The notes beneath the pieces are model-generated. The model had not been told where the DNA came from. It was given only the letters and a program-made list of their open reading frames with translations, and made no database searches. A DNA stretch of 64,000 nt. Source: Armillaria gallica. Taxonomy: Eukaryota > Basidiomycota > Agaricomycetes > Agaricales > Physalacriaceae. The DNA is taken from NCBI GenBank assembly GCA_037576215.1, contig JBANDB010000010.1:248001-312000 (forward strand), given 5' to 3'. Position numbers and translations under genes: made by a program. Shown here one piece after another: positions 1 through 10,855 of the stretch (positions are counted from its first letter, which is position 1; each line of letters begins with the position of its first letter).

Positions 1-640
1 GTATTCGTTCGGCTGGATGTTTATCAAATACGTTTCCGATGCCAAAGTCATGTATAGTGTAGCTCGTGTCAATTAAATAAAGTCTTGGTATCTTTGTGAA
101 AAGAGGGCGACAGGGCTTAAGTATGGAAAACCGTGTCCAGAGGACGGCATAATTTGAACCGGCACCCAACCATCTCAAATTATAAGTACTTAGTTTATTG
201 CGTATTTAGTATGCTTCTATCACTTTACGAAGGCAGGATATATGAGGAGTCAACCTTTATACACCGCATCATGTCTTCGAAGCGATACGCTACCATTTCC
301 TTGACTTTAGATATCATATCAATCAGGCCCTCTGCCGCTTAGCATGGTGATAAAGTATTACCGATTACCATTAGAAGCTCAACATTTAGGTTGAAGGCCG
401 ATAACAGAAGCATCTAATTCTGGCCGATATCTGCCTACCGTCGAACGAGTAGAGAAAAGGTTTGAAGGAATCATTTACAGTGTATATACAACAGTTACAA
501 CAACACTAATTCCTACTTCTAACAAAGCGAACAAATATACGATGACCATCAATAAAGTGATAAACAGCGAGCAGGCAGGAATGCATAAGAATTGGGGACG
601 TAATGCCTCACTGGCATTATGAAATAGATGTACGAGCCCA
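1..640. other. Left edge, no gene seen
   Basis: AT-rich sequence with only short overlapping ORFs that carry no recognisable motif. The last part, near 470-640, probably includes the 3' untranslated region of the minus-strand glucanase that ends at 641. I see no RNA gene or repeat here. Confidence 0.5.
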
Positions 641-2408
641 TTATATATGGGATGTTGGGGCAGGCGTAGGAGTGCCGGTTGCAAAGATGGCAACAGTGGC
701 AGGAGGGCTGGCGGGCAACGAGGGCTGAGCCGCACAGGCGACTTTGAGACCATTCCCGAAGTTAGCCAAGCCATCTGATCCAAGAGGGTCGGACGGCCCG
801 GCGGGGACGGTGCCGACATAGGCGTTGAAGTTGTAGATGCCGCAAACACATTTTGTGACAATCTGCTTCAAACTTGTATCGCTAAAGACGGTCTTGCCGT
901 TCCGGGTTAACCCAAAGGCTTGCGCACCGATGCCCATGGGCACGGAAAACCCGGCTGCACCGGCTGGAGCATCGTAGCTGTAATGTGTACCTCCGGAGTT
1001 TACGGTGACAGTACCGGGAGATTTGAGAAGGGACACGACGAAGACGCTGTCGCTCAGAGTCTCCCAGCCGTTCGGGCGACCATTGAAATAATTGCCACTG
1101 GCGTTGTTAGCCGGACCCATTGTTGTATCCGTGGAGTCGCAGTTAATATTCCGCGGGGTAGGTCGATACCAGTAGATGAGCTTCTCGTCGGTGATGTAGT
1201 TGGATACTGACTCAGAACCTGCTTTGTATGCAGCAATGAAAGGCTTTGACATTTCGAGCCAACCCGAATGAGGCCTACGATCATATTTACCATGAGACAA
1301 ATCATAAGACGTTAATGAAGTCGAATCACTGACATGTCATTAACCCATTTGGAGCCTCCGTCATCGGTGTGAGGGGAAGATAGTGGCCCAATATAGTGGG
1401 ATTCCCCGTAATCGTTCCACGTTTCGATTTCGACAAACTGAGGTGCCAACGCAAGGATGTCATTCCAGCGTTGGTACCACAGGAAGTCTCCCGGGAACAC
1501 CCAGTTCTTGCTGTAAGAAACTTCGGCTCCAAAATGAGTCGAGAACCACGGCGACGCAGCTAGATTAAAAACATGAGTCGGCGACTGATTTACTATTATT
1601 CGCGATTCGAAACGTACGAGAAATAAGGCTCTTATCGCCAATAGTTGACCGGTAGGAGTCGTCTCCGTCAATGACAGAGATCACAATACCTCCTTCAGGT
1701 GCCTTATTTCTGCCATCGTTGGGCCATGCCATCCAATTCAAGGCGCCATCTAACTTGGAAAAGTCTCCTTGTCCGGGATGGAAGTTCGGGGCCATGAAGA
1801 GATTCACTCCTGCAGTAGAGCGAACTTGATCAACGTTTAAGCCATCACCTTTTGTAAAAGTTGTCAATCAGTGACATGCAAAGCGACTTCGTGAAGTGAC
1901 GTACCCGCGAAAGAGGAGACAAATACTTTCCCGTTAATCTTCAGCTGCGCTGGTCTCGAAGCGTACTGGGCGATTTTCGAGCCAACACCCGTGGCATCGG
2001 AGGGGTTCCACCAATTGAAATCGAAGGAAAGGAAGACCTTCATGCCATTGTTGGCTGCTGATTCGTACGCATATCCTAACTGGGTGTCGGTGTAGGGATC
2101 GGTGCCAATGTTCAGGGCAAATGCGTCGATCCCGTAGGATTTTGCGCGCTTCATGTCGTCATCGAAGGCGGCAGCGCTGGTCCTATCAGATACGATGCCA
2201 ATCTAGCAAGCGAGTACAATGAGCAGTTGGAAACGCAATAGAATAGCTTTGAACCCACCATGAAATGGGCAAATACAAGCTTTCCCGTAGTCGCCTCCGA
2301 CTCGGAGTCGCGTTGTGAGATGCCATAGCTCTCAACTGCAGCGCCCAGGACAGTGGACACCGAGGCCAGTAGAAGAAGGAAGGAATACAGGGTGTTATGA
2401 AGCTGCAT
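641..2408 (-). CDS. Secreted GH71 alpha-1,3-glucanase (mutanase)
   Basis: Predicted endo-alpha-1,3-glucanase of glycoside hydrolase family 71, which cuts alpha-1,3-glucan of fungal cell walls. The first 22 or so residues (MQLHNTLYSFLLLLASVSTV) are a clear signal peptide. After it come GKLVFAHFM, DDDMKRAKSYGIDAFALNIG, FLSFDFNWW, SPWFSTHFGAEVSYSKNW, WYQRWND and ETWNDYGESHYIGP, all typical of GH71. Five exons fit; the introns lie near 2203-2258, 1870-1910, 1567-1625 and 1272-1330, and the joins restore family motifs such as ISPASPWFSTHFG and NDMPHSGWLEMSKPFIAAYKAG. The C-terminal part ends in a short Pro/Thr/Ala-rich tail without an obvious carbohydrate-binding module. It is transcribed away from the Dpb3-like gene. 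A likely role is wall remodelling or attack on other fungi (inference from the family). Confidence 0.9.
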
Positions 2409-2442
2409 CTCTAGCCGATGAAGTTACATTCCTCCTCTCACC

Positions 2443-2450
2443 CTTTTATA
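2443..2450 (-). promoter_or_regulatory. TATA box of the GH71 gene
   Basis: On the minus strand the sequence reads TATAAAAG about 35 bases upstream of the glucanase start codon. The short distance implies a brief 5' leader. This is pattern recognition only. Confidence 0.5.
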
Positions 2451-3507
2451 CGGAGAATGAACCTTGCTGTAGACTCTTCTGGGATGGCAAGAAATGCCAC
2501 ATGAATGGCACGCCGCCGAACTCGTCCAGCTTCTCGCACCTGAAAACCATGTACAGGGTAGGGTACTCGAGTGAATTCGCAGTAGGTTTAGTGCGACGCA
2601 TGGTCCATTTACAATCGATATGGCGACGAAACTCCGGTATGGCAGGCCTGAGAGAAATACGGACCCTACATAGCGTAGAGCCATGCTGTAGAATACATTG
2701 GCTCCTGCAAGTAATGTCAAGCTAATCGGTTAGGTGTGAATGGCATAAATGGATTGCAGAGGCTTACTGACAGGAACTACAGAGTATAGTTTAGGCCTTG
2801 GGCGACCAATTCAATCCTTGCTTGTGATTTTAGATCCCAGATTGTACCGAACGCAAGAAACTTCATTAACGGGATGGTTCCGGGATCAAGGAGGATGAAG
2901 TTGTACGAAAAGCCCGACTGTTACAGTCCCCGGATAGAGAAAGCATCTAGTCTCTAAGGGATGAATGGGGACGGAAGGACCATGTGCTGAGCCGAACGGG
3001 CCACAGCATGAGGTTCACTTCGCGACAGCGCCGCCACGACTAGAAGGTCAAAGTGTAAAAGACTCGGACGAACTGGATACGGGCCTGACAAGTGATAGAA
3101 AGGCGTGTTATGCTAGGGCACAATGAGACTTCAAGCATTATGAGATTCCGAATGTCGTCATTAAGAAAAGCTTAAGCTTATAATTCAATCGGGTATCTCG
3201 CAGCAACAGAACCCCAAAGTGGTCGTTTGAACTGAATGAAATCCGTCTTGAAGTGATGAGTACAGCTCTGAAGCTGAGGGTACGAAGAAAAGGGAGAAAC
3301 AGAATGACAAGTGACAACCGAGTAAAACTAGGTGGATGTTGAGGATAAGCGCATTTTGGAATAATTGTTTGCTCTACTTCGGAAGAACTTGAAATCGTTC
3401 CCGGAAGGTCCGGTTTTGCCGGTTGAAGCACGTGGTGTGACAGACACGCGACGCGCAGGAACCTTGTGCTTGACCCTCATCAGCTTCACTATTCACGCTG
3501 ACATCTC
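2451..3507. other. Divergent intergenic region
   Basis: About 1 kb between the minus-strand glucanase and the plus-strand Dpb3-like gene. The short ORFs here do not continue across plausible introns and show no family motif. It presumably holds both promoters. Confidence 0.5.
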
Positions 3508-4232
3508 ATGGCCTCCCGTTCCACTAGTCTAACCGGAGACCCAGTTGAAGCAGATGGTCCTGCCGTTGATTCCCACAACCACGATCCCAAAGATATCGGT
3601 GAAAAGAAAAAGAGGGTCAAAAAAGCGCCCCAGCCAGTTGTTCGCGAAGCGGGAAAATCGCTGTTTCCGGTATCGAGGGTGCAGAAAATAATCAAGGCAG
3701 ACAAGGTACGCGTGCATGCCTTCAAAAGTCGCGTTGGAGGGCTCTCATTATGACAGGACATACCTATCATCGCCAAAGAAGCCACATTCCTAATATCTCT
3801 CGCCACCGAAGAATTTATCAAACGATTATGCGAAGCTGCACACAAATCTGCCGAGCGTAACAGCAGACAGACGGTACAGCATAAGGATCTTGGTCTGTTG
3901 TCACTTTAAACACGTTGGCGACCGTCCCTTGACATAATTCCTCAGCCACAATTGTCCGAAAAGACGACGAATTTTTATTCTTGGAAGGTAAATTTGAAGT
4001 AGGGTTGAAAGTTTTCTAGACATTTGAGATTTTTCCAGACATCATACCATGGACAATAACGGATGGTCCAGCTGTCAAACGCAAACCGAAACAGCCAGGC
4101 GCTGATTCCAGTGGTGATGCGGGACTCACGTTGCTGGATCAGTTTGTGTCCAAGAAAGCGGCACCGGTCGTTGAGGATGAGCTCGAGGAGGATATCACGA
4201 TGAATGATGACGGTACTATGACGGTTGGCTAG
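3508..4232 (+). CDS. DPB3: Histone-fold protein, DNA polymerase epsilon Dpb3/CHRAC-like
   Basis: Small nuclear histone-fold (CBFD/NF-YB/HMF) protein. Exon 1 ends with SLFPVSRVQKIIKADK. It joins across a 51-nt intron (3706-3756) to DIPIIAKEATFLISLATEEF, then after two more short introns to ATIVRKDDEFLFLEDIIPW. That run is the alpha1-alpha2-alpha3 histone fold of the Dpb3/POLE4/CHRAC1 group. In yeast, Dpb3 pairs with Dpb4 in DNA polymerase epsilon and in chromatin remodelling. The N-terminus is basic and disordered (KKKRVKKAPQP). The C-terminal tail is acidic and ends MNDDGTMTVG. The protein is about 180 residues. Assignment to polymerase epsilon rather than another histone-fold dimer (NF-YC, for example) rests on the IPIIAKEATFLISLATEEF segment and is likely but not certain. 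Confidence 0.85.
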
Positions 4233-5974
4233 GGAATATGTACGTCTATATTGCCACTGTAACTCTGTTCCTTATTAACTCGCCGTCAGGTAACTTAATA
4301 TGATTTTGATTGTTGTACTTGTATTTTATAAGATGTCCCTGGTCGCGAGTCATCTGCATCATTCCCAACTACATCAGAGAAGGCTTATAGGAGCACCGAA
4401 ATCAGACGCACCCTTAGGTTCCTCGAATCCAGTCGTATCGAATTCAACCACATACTTGTGCCTCTCCTCCCTAAGAGAAATGTACGATTCCACCTATTTT
4501 ACGTGTTTTGGTATTCACTCTGACTTTTTATCTACCAGTTATTACAAGACTTTCCCAACATTCGTAAAGTACAGGGCAGTTTAGTTGGAAAATTGAAATC
4601 AGAATTCCTCGTTTTAAAATCTCTCATGACACCCTGACGACCCATATTACGGTCTTATTTACGCTATGGCTTCTCATCGTCGACGCAGTCTTTTGTAGGT
4701 GTCACCTTTTTTCAATACAAGGCCCGCCGCAAGCACGAAGCGTCTTGTTGCTCAGGGCCAATATTCAGCAACATTTTACAACGTCATCGAGTTGGATCAA
4801 TCCTTTCGTGGGTGCATATTTACTCTGTACCGCGGACCGGTTATGATACACGGGGTCTTATACAGTCTTTGGTATATGCAGTTCCTCCGTACGTTTCTCT
4901 CAGTGCAGCTTGTATATCGTAAGTAATTTGCTCCTGTTCCTGCATAACAAGGAGACAGTCACAGTTGAATGTTTAACAAGAATGAGTTGAGGTGAAAGCA
5001 GTTTCGAATACCTTTTATAAGCCCCTTTCACAGCGTTTCATGGTGACGCTTCGAAACTGCTGAGGGGTTGGAATGTTGACAGAGTCGTTTTACGGAACTT
5101 GCGTTGTATGAAGCTAATCGATCTCTAAGAACTTCTCTGAGATAAGGCTTGCAGTCTCTCCATATCCAAAGCCTACGACGAAGGAGAAATTCCAGACATC
5201 GAGCATCGGTAGGGGTATATAAAAAGCGTAGAAGTGTAAGAAAATCAAATCCTCCCGTTGAATACATTGCAGGTACAATTTTCAGAGCCGTTTGGAATGA
5301 TTGTAAAGGCATCATAACCAGAAGTCATGATATGAGAAAACGCTGGCCTTTTACAAATACAATGGCTTATATGTAGGGTCAGTTCATATCAATGACGCAT
5401 ACTGGTTAGCGCCTCCTAAATGTTCGACTCGAGGGTCGATCGTAGATTGCAATCGGCGATGCGGATCAACCTTGTAACAAAGATATCTGCAGGATTGCCA
5501 GTGCCTCCAGCTACATAACAGTAGAAAGCACTATAGCAATGAGAGAACTGCTGGCCCTGAGGTCTGCTACGTACCGTGTACGTTGTCGTCAAGTGGTTGT
5601 GGAGCGGGGCCGCCGGTTACCGGGTATAGCTTGTTGACCGGTATTTGTTTTGTCAAATTTATAATCAGCCCAAAAAAAGTCGGACACGAGGCTCTCAGGC
5701 TCAAACAAGTTGGCAGAACTGACCTTGGTGGTTGAAATGCAATATTAAAGATAGACTGAGGACGATACAAAACCTAGTAAAGAAGAAGAGAGAATCGTGG
5801 CAATGGTGCAGCGAGGATCAAATCGATCAAAAAATAGTTGTTTGGTTCTGTGACGTGTGTGACACACCCACCTTGCTTCTACCTTCGTCGCCTCAATTGC
5901 GAGGCATCCATTCGCTTTTACCTACATTCTTTTCGTTTCTTTTTCCTTCTTTTCTATAGATTAATATCCTTCAC
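4233..5974. other. 1.7-kb intergenic region
   Basis: No convincing gene. The longest ORF is a 95-codon minus-strand frame at 5028-5315 that is rich in Arg and Leu but has no recognisable motif and no clear splice partners. The final 120 bases are pyrimidine-rich (CTTCTTTTCT-type), as expected for the core promoter and leader of the next plus-strand gene. Confidence 0.45.
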
Positions 5975-7247
5975 ATGGCCCCTCTCGCTGGTAGGCCTCC
6001 CTATGCCACGGACGAACCAGATTCGTTCTACGAGACTCCGCAGCCTCAACGCAGAATGCGCCAGCCCCAGCCTGCAAATCCGAATAATAGGTCTTCAGCG
6101 TACGACGTGTACGTACAGACCGACTTTTTGCCGAAAAACTGTTATTGATCTGGATTTGCAGGTATGATAACTATCTTGACAAGAAACGTCATTCCGGCAC
6201 TGGCGCACTTGGGATGGGATTTCTGAACGGTTCCATGGACGACGATGATGATGACGACGATGAAGATTACCGTAAGCCTGTACCAGCAGCGGAATCACGT
6301 CAAGCGGGACCATTGCCTTCGAAGCATGCTGCCTTGGCAGCAGCGACAGCGTCAAATGGAAATCGAAAGGGATCACCGTCACCACCTCCACAATATATAG
6401 CCTCGCCTCGCCCTGGTTACGTTGCTCCCATTGCTACTCTCAATAACCTGTCACGACCACAGCCTGCCGCTGCCGCTGCTCGTCAACAGCAGCCCCTCCA
6501 GATTAACGTCAACCCTAACCCCCCTCAAGGCCACAATCCTTTTATCCTTCCCCACAACGCGATCTCTTCTTCGTCTGTTCCCAGTACACCGCATCCCCTC
6601 CAGCCTCCCATGACCCCAATCACACCCGTCTTCGCTCGCCCCGCCAAGGGCGTGGATATCAAGTTCAGGGATGAAAAGCCTATCATGCGCGGAAACAGTG
6701 AAGGGGTGACGTTGCCGAAGAGAGGAGAGCGAGGCGACGACTTTTGGCGTCGTTTCAGTGTCATTGCCAAAGACGAGAACAGGAAGTCCTCAAGGTATGC
6801 CTCTTTACATTGCTTATTTCTTTCTATTCACGCTGCTCGTTGTAGTTCCTGGCTCAAGAAGACGCAGAACGGTACGACACGTTTATCTCGATGGGTATGG
6901 ATTGTTGGAATACTTTTGGCCATCGTACGTCCTGTCCTTGGTTACGGTCTCGTTCATATCAATGATGGGGTTTTCGACAGTGCGCAGCGGCAGCTATCGG
7001 TCTTGGTGTGTGGCTATCGCATAACAGCGCATCGCACCAGCAACCTGCCGTTATCGGAGGGTCTGCTGACAATGCTGCTACTGAAACCATTGCGGACACG
7101 AGCGCCGTTGGAAAGGGCACCGCGAGTGTTGCCACCAGTTTACACGTCTCACCAACGAACACCGTAGCTAGACGGTTCGTTGAGCCGAGGTACACAAGCA
7201 GTCCCTCACGGCGAGAGCATCGGCGTAGAGTGAAACACCTGCATTGA
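5975..7247 (+). CDS. Single-pass membrane protein, function unknown
   Basis: Four exons give a protein of about 350 residues. Exon 1 starts MAPLAGRPPYATDEPDSFYE and joins through a GTACGT donor to YDNYLDKKRH. A run of Asp codons follows (MDDDDDDDDED), then a long Pro/Ala/Ser-rich disordered stretch. A conserved-looking block, GDDFWRRFSVIAKDENRK, leads to SSWLKKTQNGTTRLSRW and one hydrophobic segment, VWIVGILLAICAAAAIGLGV. The tail is Ser/Thr-rich and ends in basic RREHRRRVKHLH. The short basic flank before the membrane segment suggests the long N-terminus is cytosolic. I do not recognise a catalytic domain. The layout resembles uncharacterised conserved basidiomycete proteins; function is unknown. 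Confidence 0.8.
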
Positions 7248-7890
7248 GGTGAGACTTGAATCATGAAGTAGGGGATCTGGTATTGAATGACGCTTTTCTG
7301 CAGCTCCCTTTCATACAGAAGGCATCCTGTCGAGTAAGAAAGGACAAAACATTTACAACTGCACTCGCTCTATCTGCAATAACTTATACATACTTGCCTT
7401 TGATCACACATCTCCTACCCGCACTGATTCGACCCTTTCCTAATACCCGTGGGATAACCATTGGCCACTATGGCTTCCCGTCCGCTCATTCCCCGTTGTA
7501 CACTCAGCGTCCATCGCTGTGTCGCAGCGCGTGTATTTATTGGTCCCCCATCAATTCTGACGACCTGGTTTTCATAGATACCCTTCATCTGTTGCACGTT
7601 TTCGATGTACAAGTTTGATTTACCGCTTCATCTTGGTCTTGTTATGCACATAGGAATTTAAATACTGAAAAAATTCTTCGCGCAAGGGTGTGCTCTACCG
7701 CTGCCCATTCAATACTTTGGAAAGTCATGGATTTGCGTTTTAACCTTGGACCTTAGTAGGCCCTACCTTAGTAACGTTCGGAGCAATGGGATCCTATTTC
7801 TGTAATCTGTCGTGAACCCTGCCAGATTGACCCAAAACGGGATAGTCCATTTTTCTTCTCAACCTCCATTCCCAGATCTCGACCCTTGCC
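7248..7890. other. Intergenic region before CET1
   Basis: Contains the 3' end of the preceding gene and the promoter of the capping-enzyme gene. Short ORFs on both strands lack motifs. Nothing else stands out. Confidence 0.5.
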
Positions 7891-8990
7891 ATGTACTCAT
7901 CTGGATCCCCCCCTCATAAACGTGCACGACGTGATTCTGGCTCGGGTGCGAATGGGAGCGCGTCTTCATCACTACCGCCGCTGTCTCTCTCCATCCTCGG
8001 CGTTGAGCCTCTGGATGAATTCATCAAGGAAATAGCAGACTTTATTCATCATATGATCGTGACGAGACCGAACATACCTGGAAATGTTGAGGTGGAGGCC
8101 AAAGTTGGGGTGTTGCGGGACAACGACCGAGGCGCACGGCTCATGCTGCCTGTGCTGGTCGAGACCAGTATGTGATGCTCTCCTGCGGTCGCTTACCGTT
8201 TTTCATTTCGTTGCCTGCAGTCCTCGCACCTGATTCTGTGGACTGTCGATTCGAATCTAACATGACTGCGGTGCGATCCTACTAAATGGCGCTAGGTATT
8301 CATTCTTATGTGGACTCTGAACTTAGCATCAGCACAAGCACTACAATACACTTCTCAATAACCTGAAAATTTCTACTGCGACGGGCGCCGCAATGGATTA
8401 CCACCATCTATATTACGTTGATACGTTCTACACGGGGGATAACAAGGAAAAAATCCGGGTCACCCGCGATGAAAAGACGGGAAACGTCGTAGAATGCATA
8501 CGGAAAATCAAGCTTGGAACGCTCAATATCTACAGCCCTAAGCGTGCAGCGGATTGGAGGGTAACGGTGAATCTGGAGGTGCCGGGTGAGTGCGCGAAAT
8601 GTGTCAACTGAAGAAGTCTGAAATTTGCTAGGGACACAGAACCACATCCGGTAGGATCGTCAACGATGACCAGGCGGAAGGACCGGATGAACTACACCCA
8701 TGAGGAGTTCGCCATTGACCTGACACAGGTCACAAAGTCGAGTGCAACTGGACCGGTGAGAAATTTTCTCTTTTCTTATCTGCTGCCTCATTGTTTCTTA
8801 GCCAGAGGTCCTGCACGAACTTGAGCTCGAGATCGCTCGCTCAGAGCTTTTACTTTCAGCGGCTGCCCACCGCGGGGACCCCAACGTTTCGGAATCAGAA
8901 AGGTTCGCGTTTGACGAGCTCATACGGGCGTTTGTCAATAATGCAAGGATATTGGTCCGGAATTCTATGGTAACCGACGGGTGGCATTAA
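7891..8990 (+). CDS. CET1: mRNA-capping enzyme beta subunit, RNA 5'-triphosphatase
   Basis: Removes the gamma-phosphate from nascent pre-mRNA 5' ends, the first step of cap formation in the nucleus. Five exons fit (about 7891-8167, 8221-8270, 8327-8585, 8640-8755, 8802-8990). The protein has the metal-dependent tunnel-fold triphosphatase signatures: the N-terminal block VEPLDEFIKEIADFI, the glutamate strand NVEVEAKVGVL (motif A), HKHYNTLLNNL, IRVTRDEKTG, RRKDRMNYTHEEFAIDLTQV and the second glutamate strand HELELEIA (motif C). The N-terminal 30 residues are Ser-rich and basic. At about 320 residues it is shorter than the yeast protein but covers the catalytic domain. Its 3' end faces the SUMO-like gene tail to tail. 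Confidence 0.92.
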
Positions 8991-9098
8991 CGCTAGGAGT
9001 ACAGTCTGCGATACATAGTAGTATACAGAATTCATTCGTGGATTAAATAAGTCAAACCAAGGAGCCGAATAATTTAGAAAAAGAGACGCAGCGATGTA

Positions 9099-10753
9099 TC
9101 ACAGCCCTCCAACCTCAACCATATCACCATCCTCCACATCGGCTTCTCCAATTACAACCTCGTTGCCCATCTTGTCCCCTTCGATGTATATCCGGGGATC
9201 CTTAGGTTGTACCCCTCGTTTCTTTTGTGTGCTCGAAGTACTTCCGCTCATGACCGCAGGGTACTCATCAGCCAATCCAGCCTTCTTCAAAAAAGCCCTG
9301 ACTATTGCACCACATGTCGTTGTAGGTCTAACCACAAGTACTATGTCTTGGGTCGTCTTCTTTGAACGGAGAGTAAGTTTGAGCTTCTCTCCGTCGTCTT
9401 CCTCCTTATCTGTATCAGGTACTGCAGGAGGAGCCGTGAAGAAGGAATCTGGTTCATCATCATCCGACGCGATATCCATACCACCGTCTGCACCGTCTGT
9501 GTCCGAAGAGATTACAATCGCGTTGGGGTTTACCGGTACCGGGAGTGGCTTAGCAGCTCTGAACTTCGATGAACGCATATATTCGTATGTTGTCTTATTG
9601 CAAGCGACTATTATTGTAGTCAGTATCGGGGTAAGGGTTGCAAAACGAAAGTCCTACCGAATTCTGCGGAGCTCCAGATGCTCAAAGTGTTCGGAGTAAC
9701 GGATGGGAAGAACCTCCTGTTCTGATATGTCATGATAAGATTATCCGTCAAAATGTTCTGGGTCTCTGCTATAGCCTCGAAAAGTTCGCGGAAGGTTTCG
9801 CTCTGGACATGAGGGTGAGTACACAGAAAAGTCAATAATGCGACAGGAATTTTACCCTATTCATTTGAAAGACTTCAACCTTGGATAGGGCACCTTGATT
9901 CTCCGGGTGAGGTTGCCATCTGACGGTAATTTCGACTACAGCACTGGCACCAGAACCTTCTGACGTGATTTGCGAGGCCGAGAAGCTGGCCTTAGAACGC
10001 CGGGCTATGCTGGCAAGCTCGGGGTCAAGTATGATAGTGTCTGTAGAAGCATCCAAATCATCGTCGTCAAATAGAGTAGGTGAGGCAGGTCGCGGCGGGG
10101 AGCAAGAGCCTGCCTGAATCATCATGAGCAAAATAGAAAGCGGAATAAATCAAGGAAAGACCGACCGAATGACGTTCCGTGCATTCTGTAATTGCTGGAT
10201 AGGTATCGCAGGGGAGGCGTGATGGATCGTGACCGACTTCGTTGACGGTCTGCGCGCTTCCGCTTGAGCGTTCCAGGACTGTCGTCGATACCTCGCTGCG
10301 CTGAATCGTCATCGAGGCCTGCGTCACCGTCAGATGCATCCTCCGAGAGAAGTCTATCGATCTGTCAAAATTACGCGTAAGGGGGAATTTGAGGACACTA
10401 ACCTCAATAGATTCTTATCCCTCTGCCAACGAGGTACAGCATCATTAGTCGCCTTTTTCTTTTGCTTTCGACGCTGTGGTGACGCGTCTTCACCGCGATC
10501 GCTATCTGGTGATCTGCTCCTCGCTTTCTTCTCTGCGAAATATTTAATGGAATAGAGACGCAGTTGAAGCTGACACGCCTTTGTTTTTCTCCTCCAGCTT
10601 TCGCCATGCATTCATGTCCCTCGAGCGGTTACGCATGAACATTTCATCATTGTCTTTGACGACGAACTCTGATAGCTTTGGTATTGAAGAGGATGAGGAG
10701 CTTGCTTCGGCATTCTTCTGCTTGACAATGGGTCGGGGCCTGGGGCGGGACAT
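9099..10753 (-). CDS. SUMO-like-domain genome-stability protein, Esc2/Rad60/NIP45 type
   Basis: Multi-exon nuclear protein. The N-terminus (MSRPRPRPIVKQKNAEASSS) leads to SEFVVKDNDEMFMRNRSRDM, followed by charged, Ser-rich disordered sequence (ARSRSPDSDRGEDASPQRRK). The second half has two ubiquitin-like folds. The first includes VEITVRWQPHPEN and the helix SETFRELFEAIAE. The second, C-terminal, includes KLTLRSKKTTQDIVLVV, CGAIVRAFLKKAGLADEYP and a terminal DGDMVEVGGL. A C-terminal SUMO-like domain ending in an EDGDxV(D/E)V motif is the hallmark of the RENi family (Rad60, Esc2, NIP45), which acts in SUMO pathways at damaged replication forks. It is divergent from the GCFC gene and shares a short promoter with it. 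Confidence 0.8.
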
Positions 10754-10855
10754 CGTTCTCGGGAAGTAGTAGATCGTGGGAAATTCACGGTTTCGATGTC
10801 ATGTCACGTGGACCTTGTACCTTTTGCTTCTTGACGCTCACTCTTTGGCATCTCT
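10754..10855. promoter_or_regulatory. Short divergent promoter with an E-box
   Basis: Only about 100 bases separate the start codons of the SUMO-like-domain gene (-) and the GCFC gene (+). A perfect palindromic CACGTG lies at about 10805-10810, midway. Such E-boxes are bound by bHLH factors (Cbf1-type in fungi). Co-regulation of the two nuclear genes is an inference from the layout. Confidence 0.5.

Noticed and set aside
3138..3431. 97-codon minus-strand ORF between GH71 and the Dpb3-like gene
   Set aside because: No motif, no splice partners, and it overlaps the expected promoter.
5402..5445. GTTCGACTC near 5423 resembles a tRNA B box
   Set aside because: No acceptor stem, D-arm or anticodon arm fits at the right spacing on either strand.
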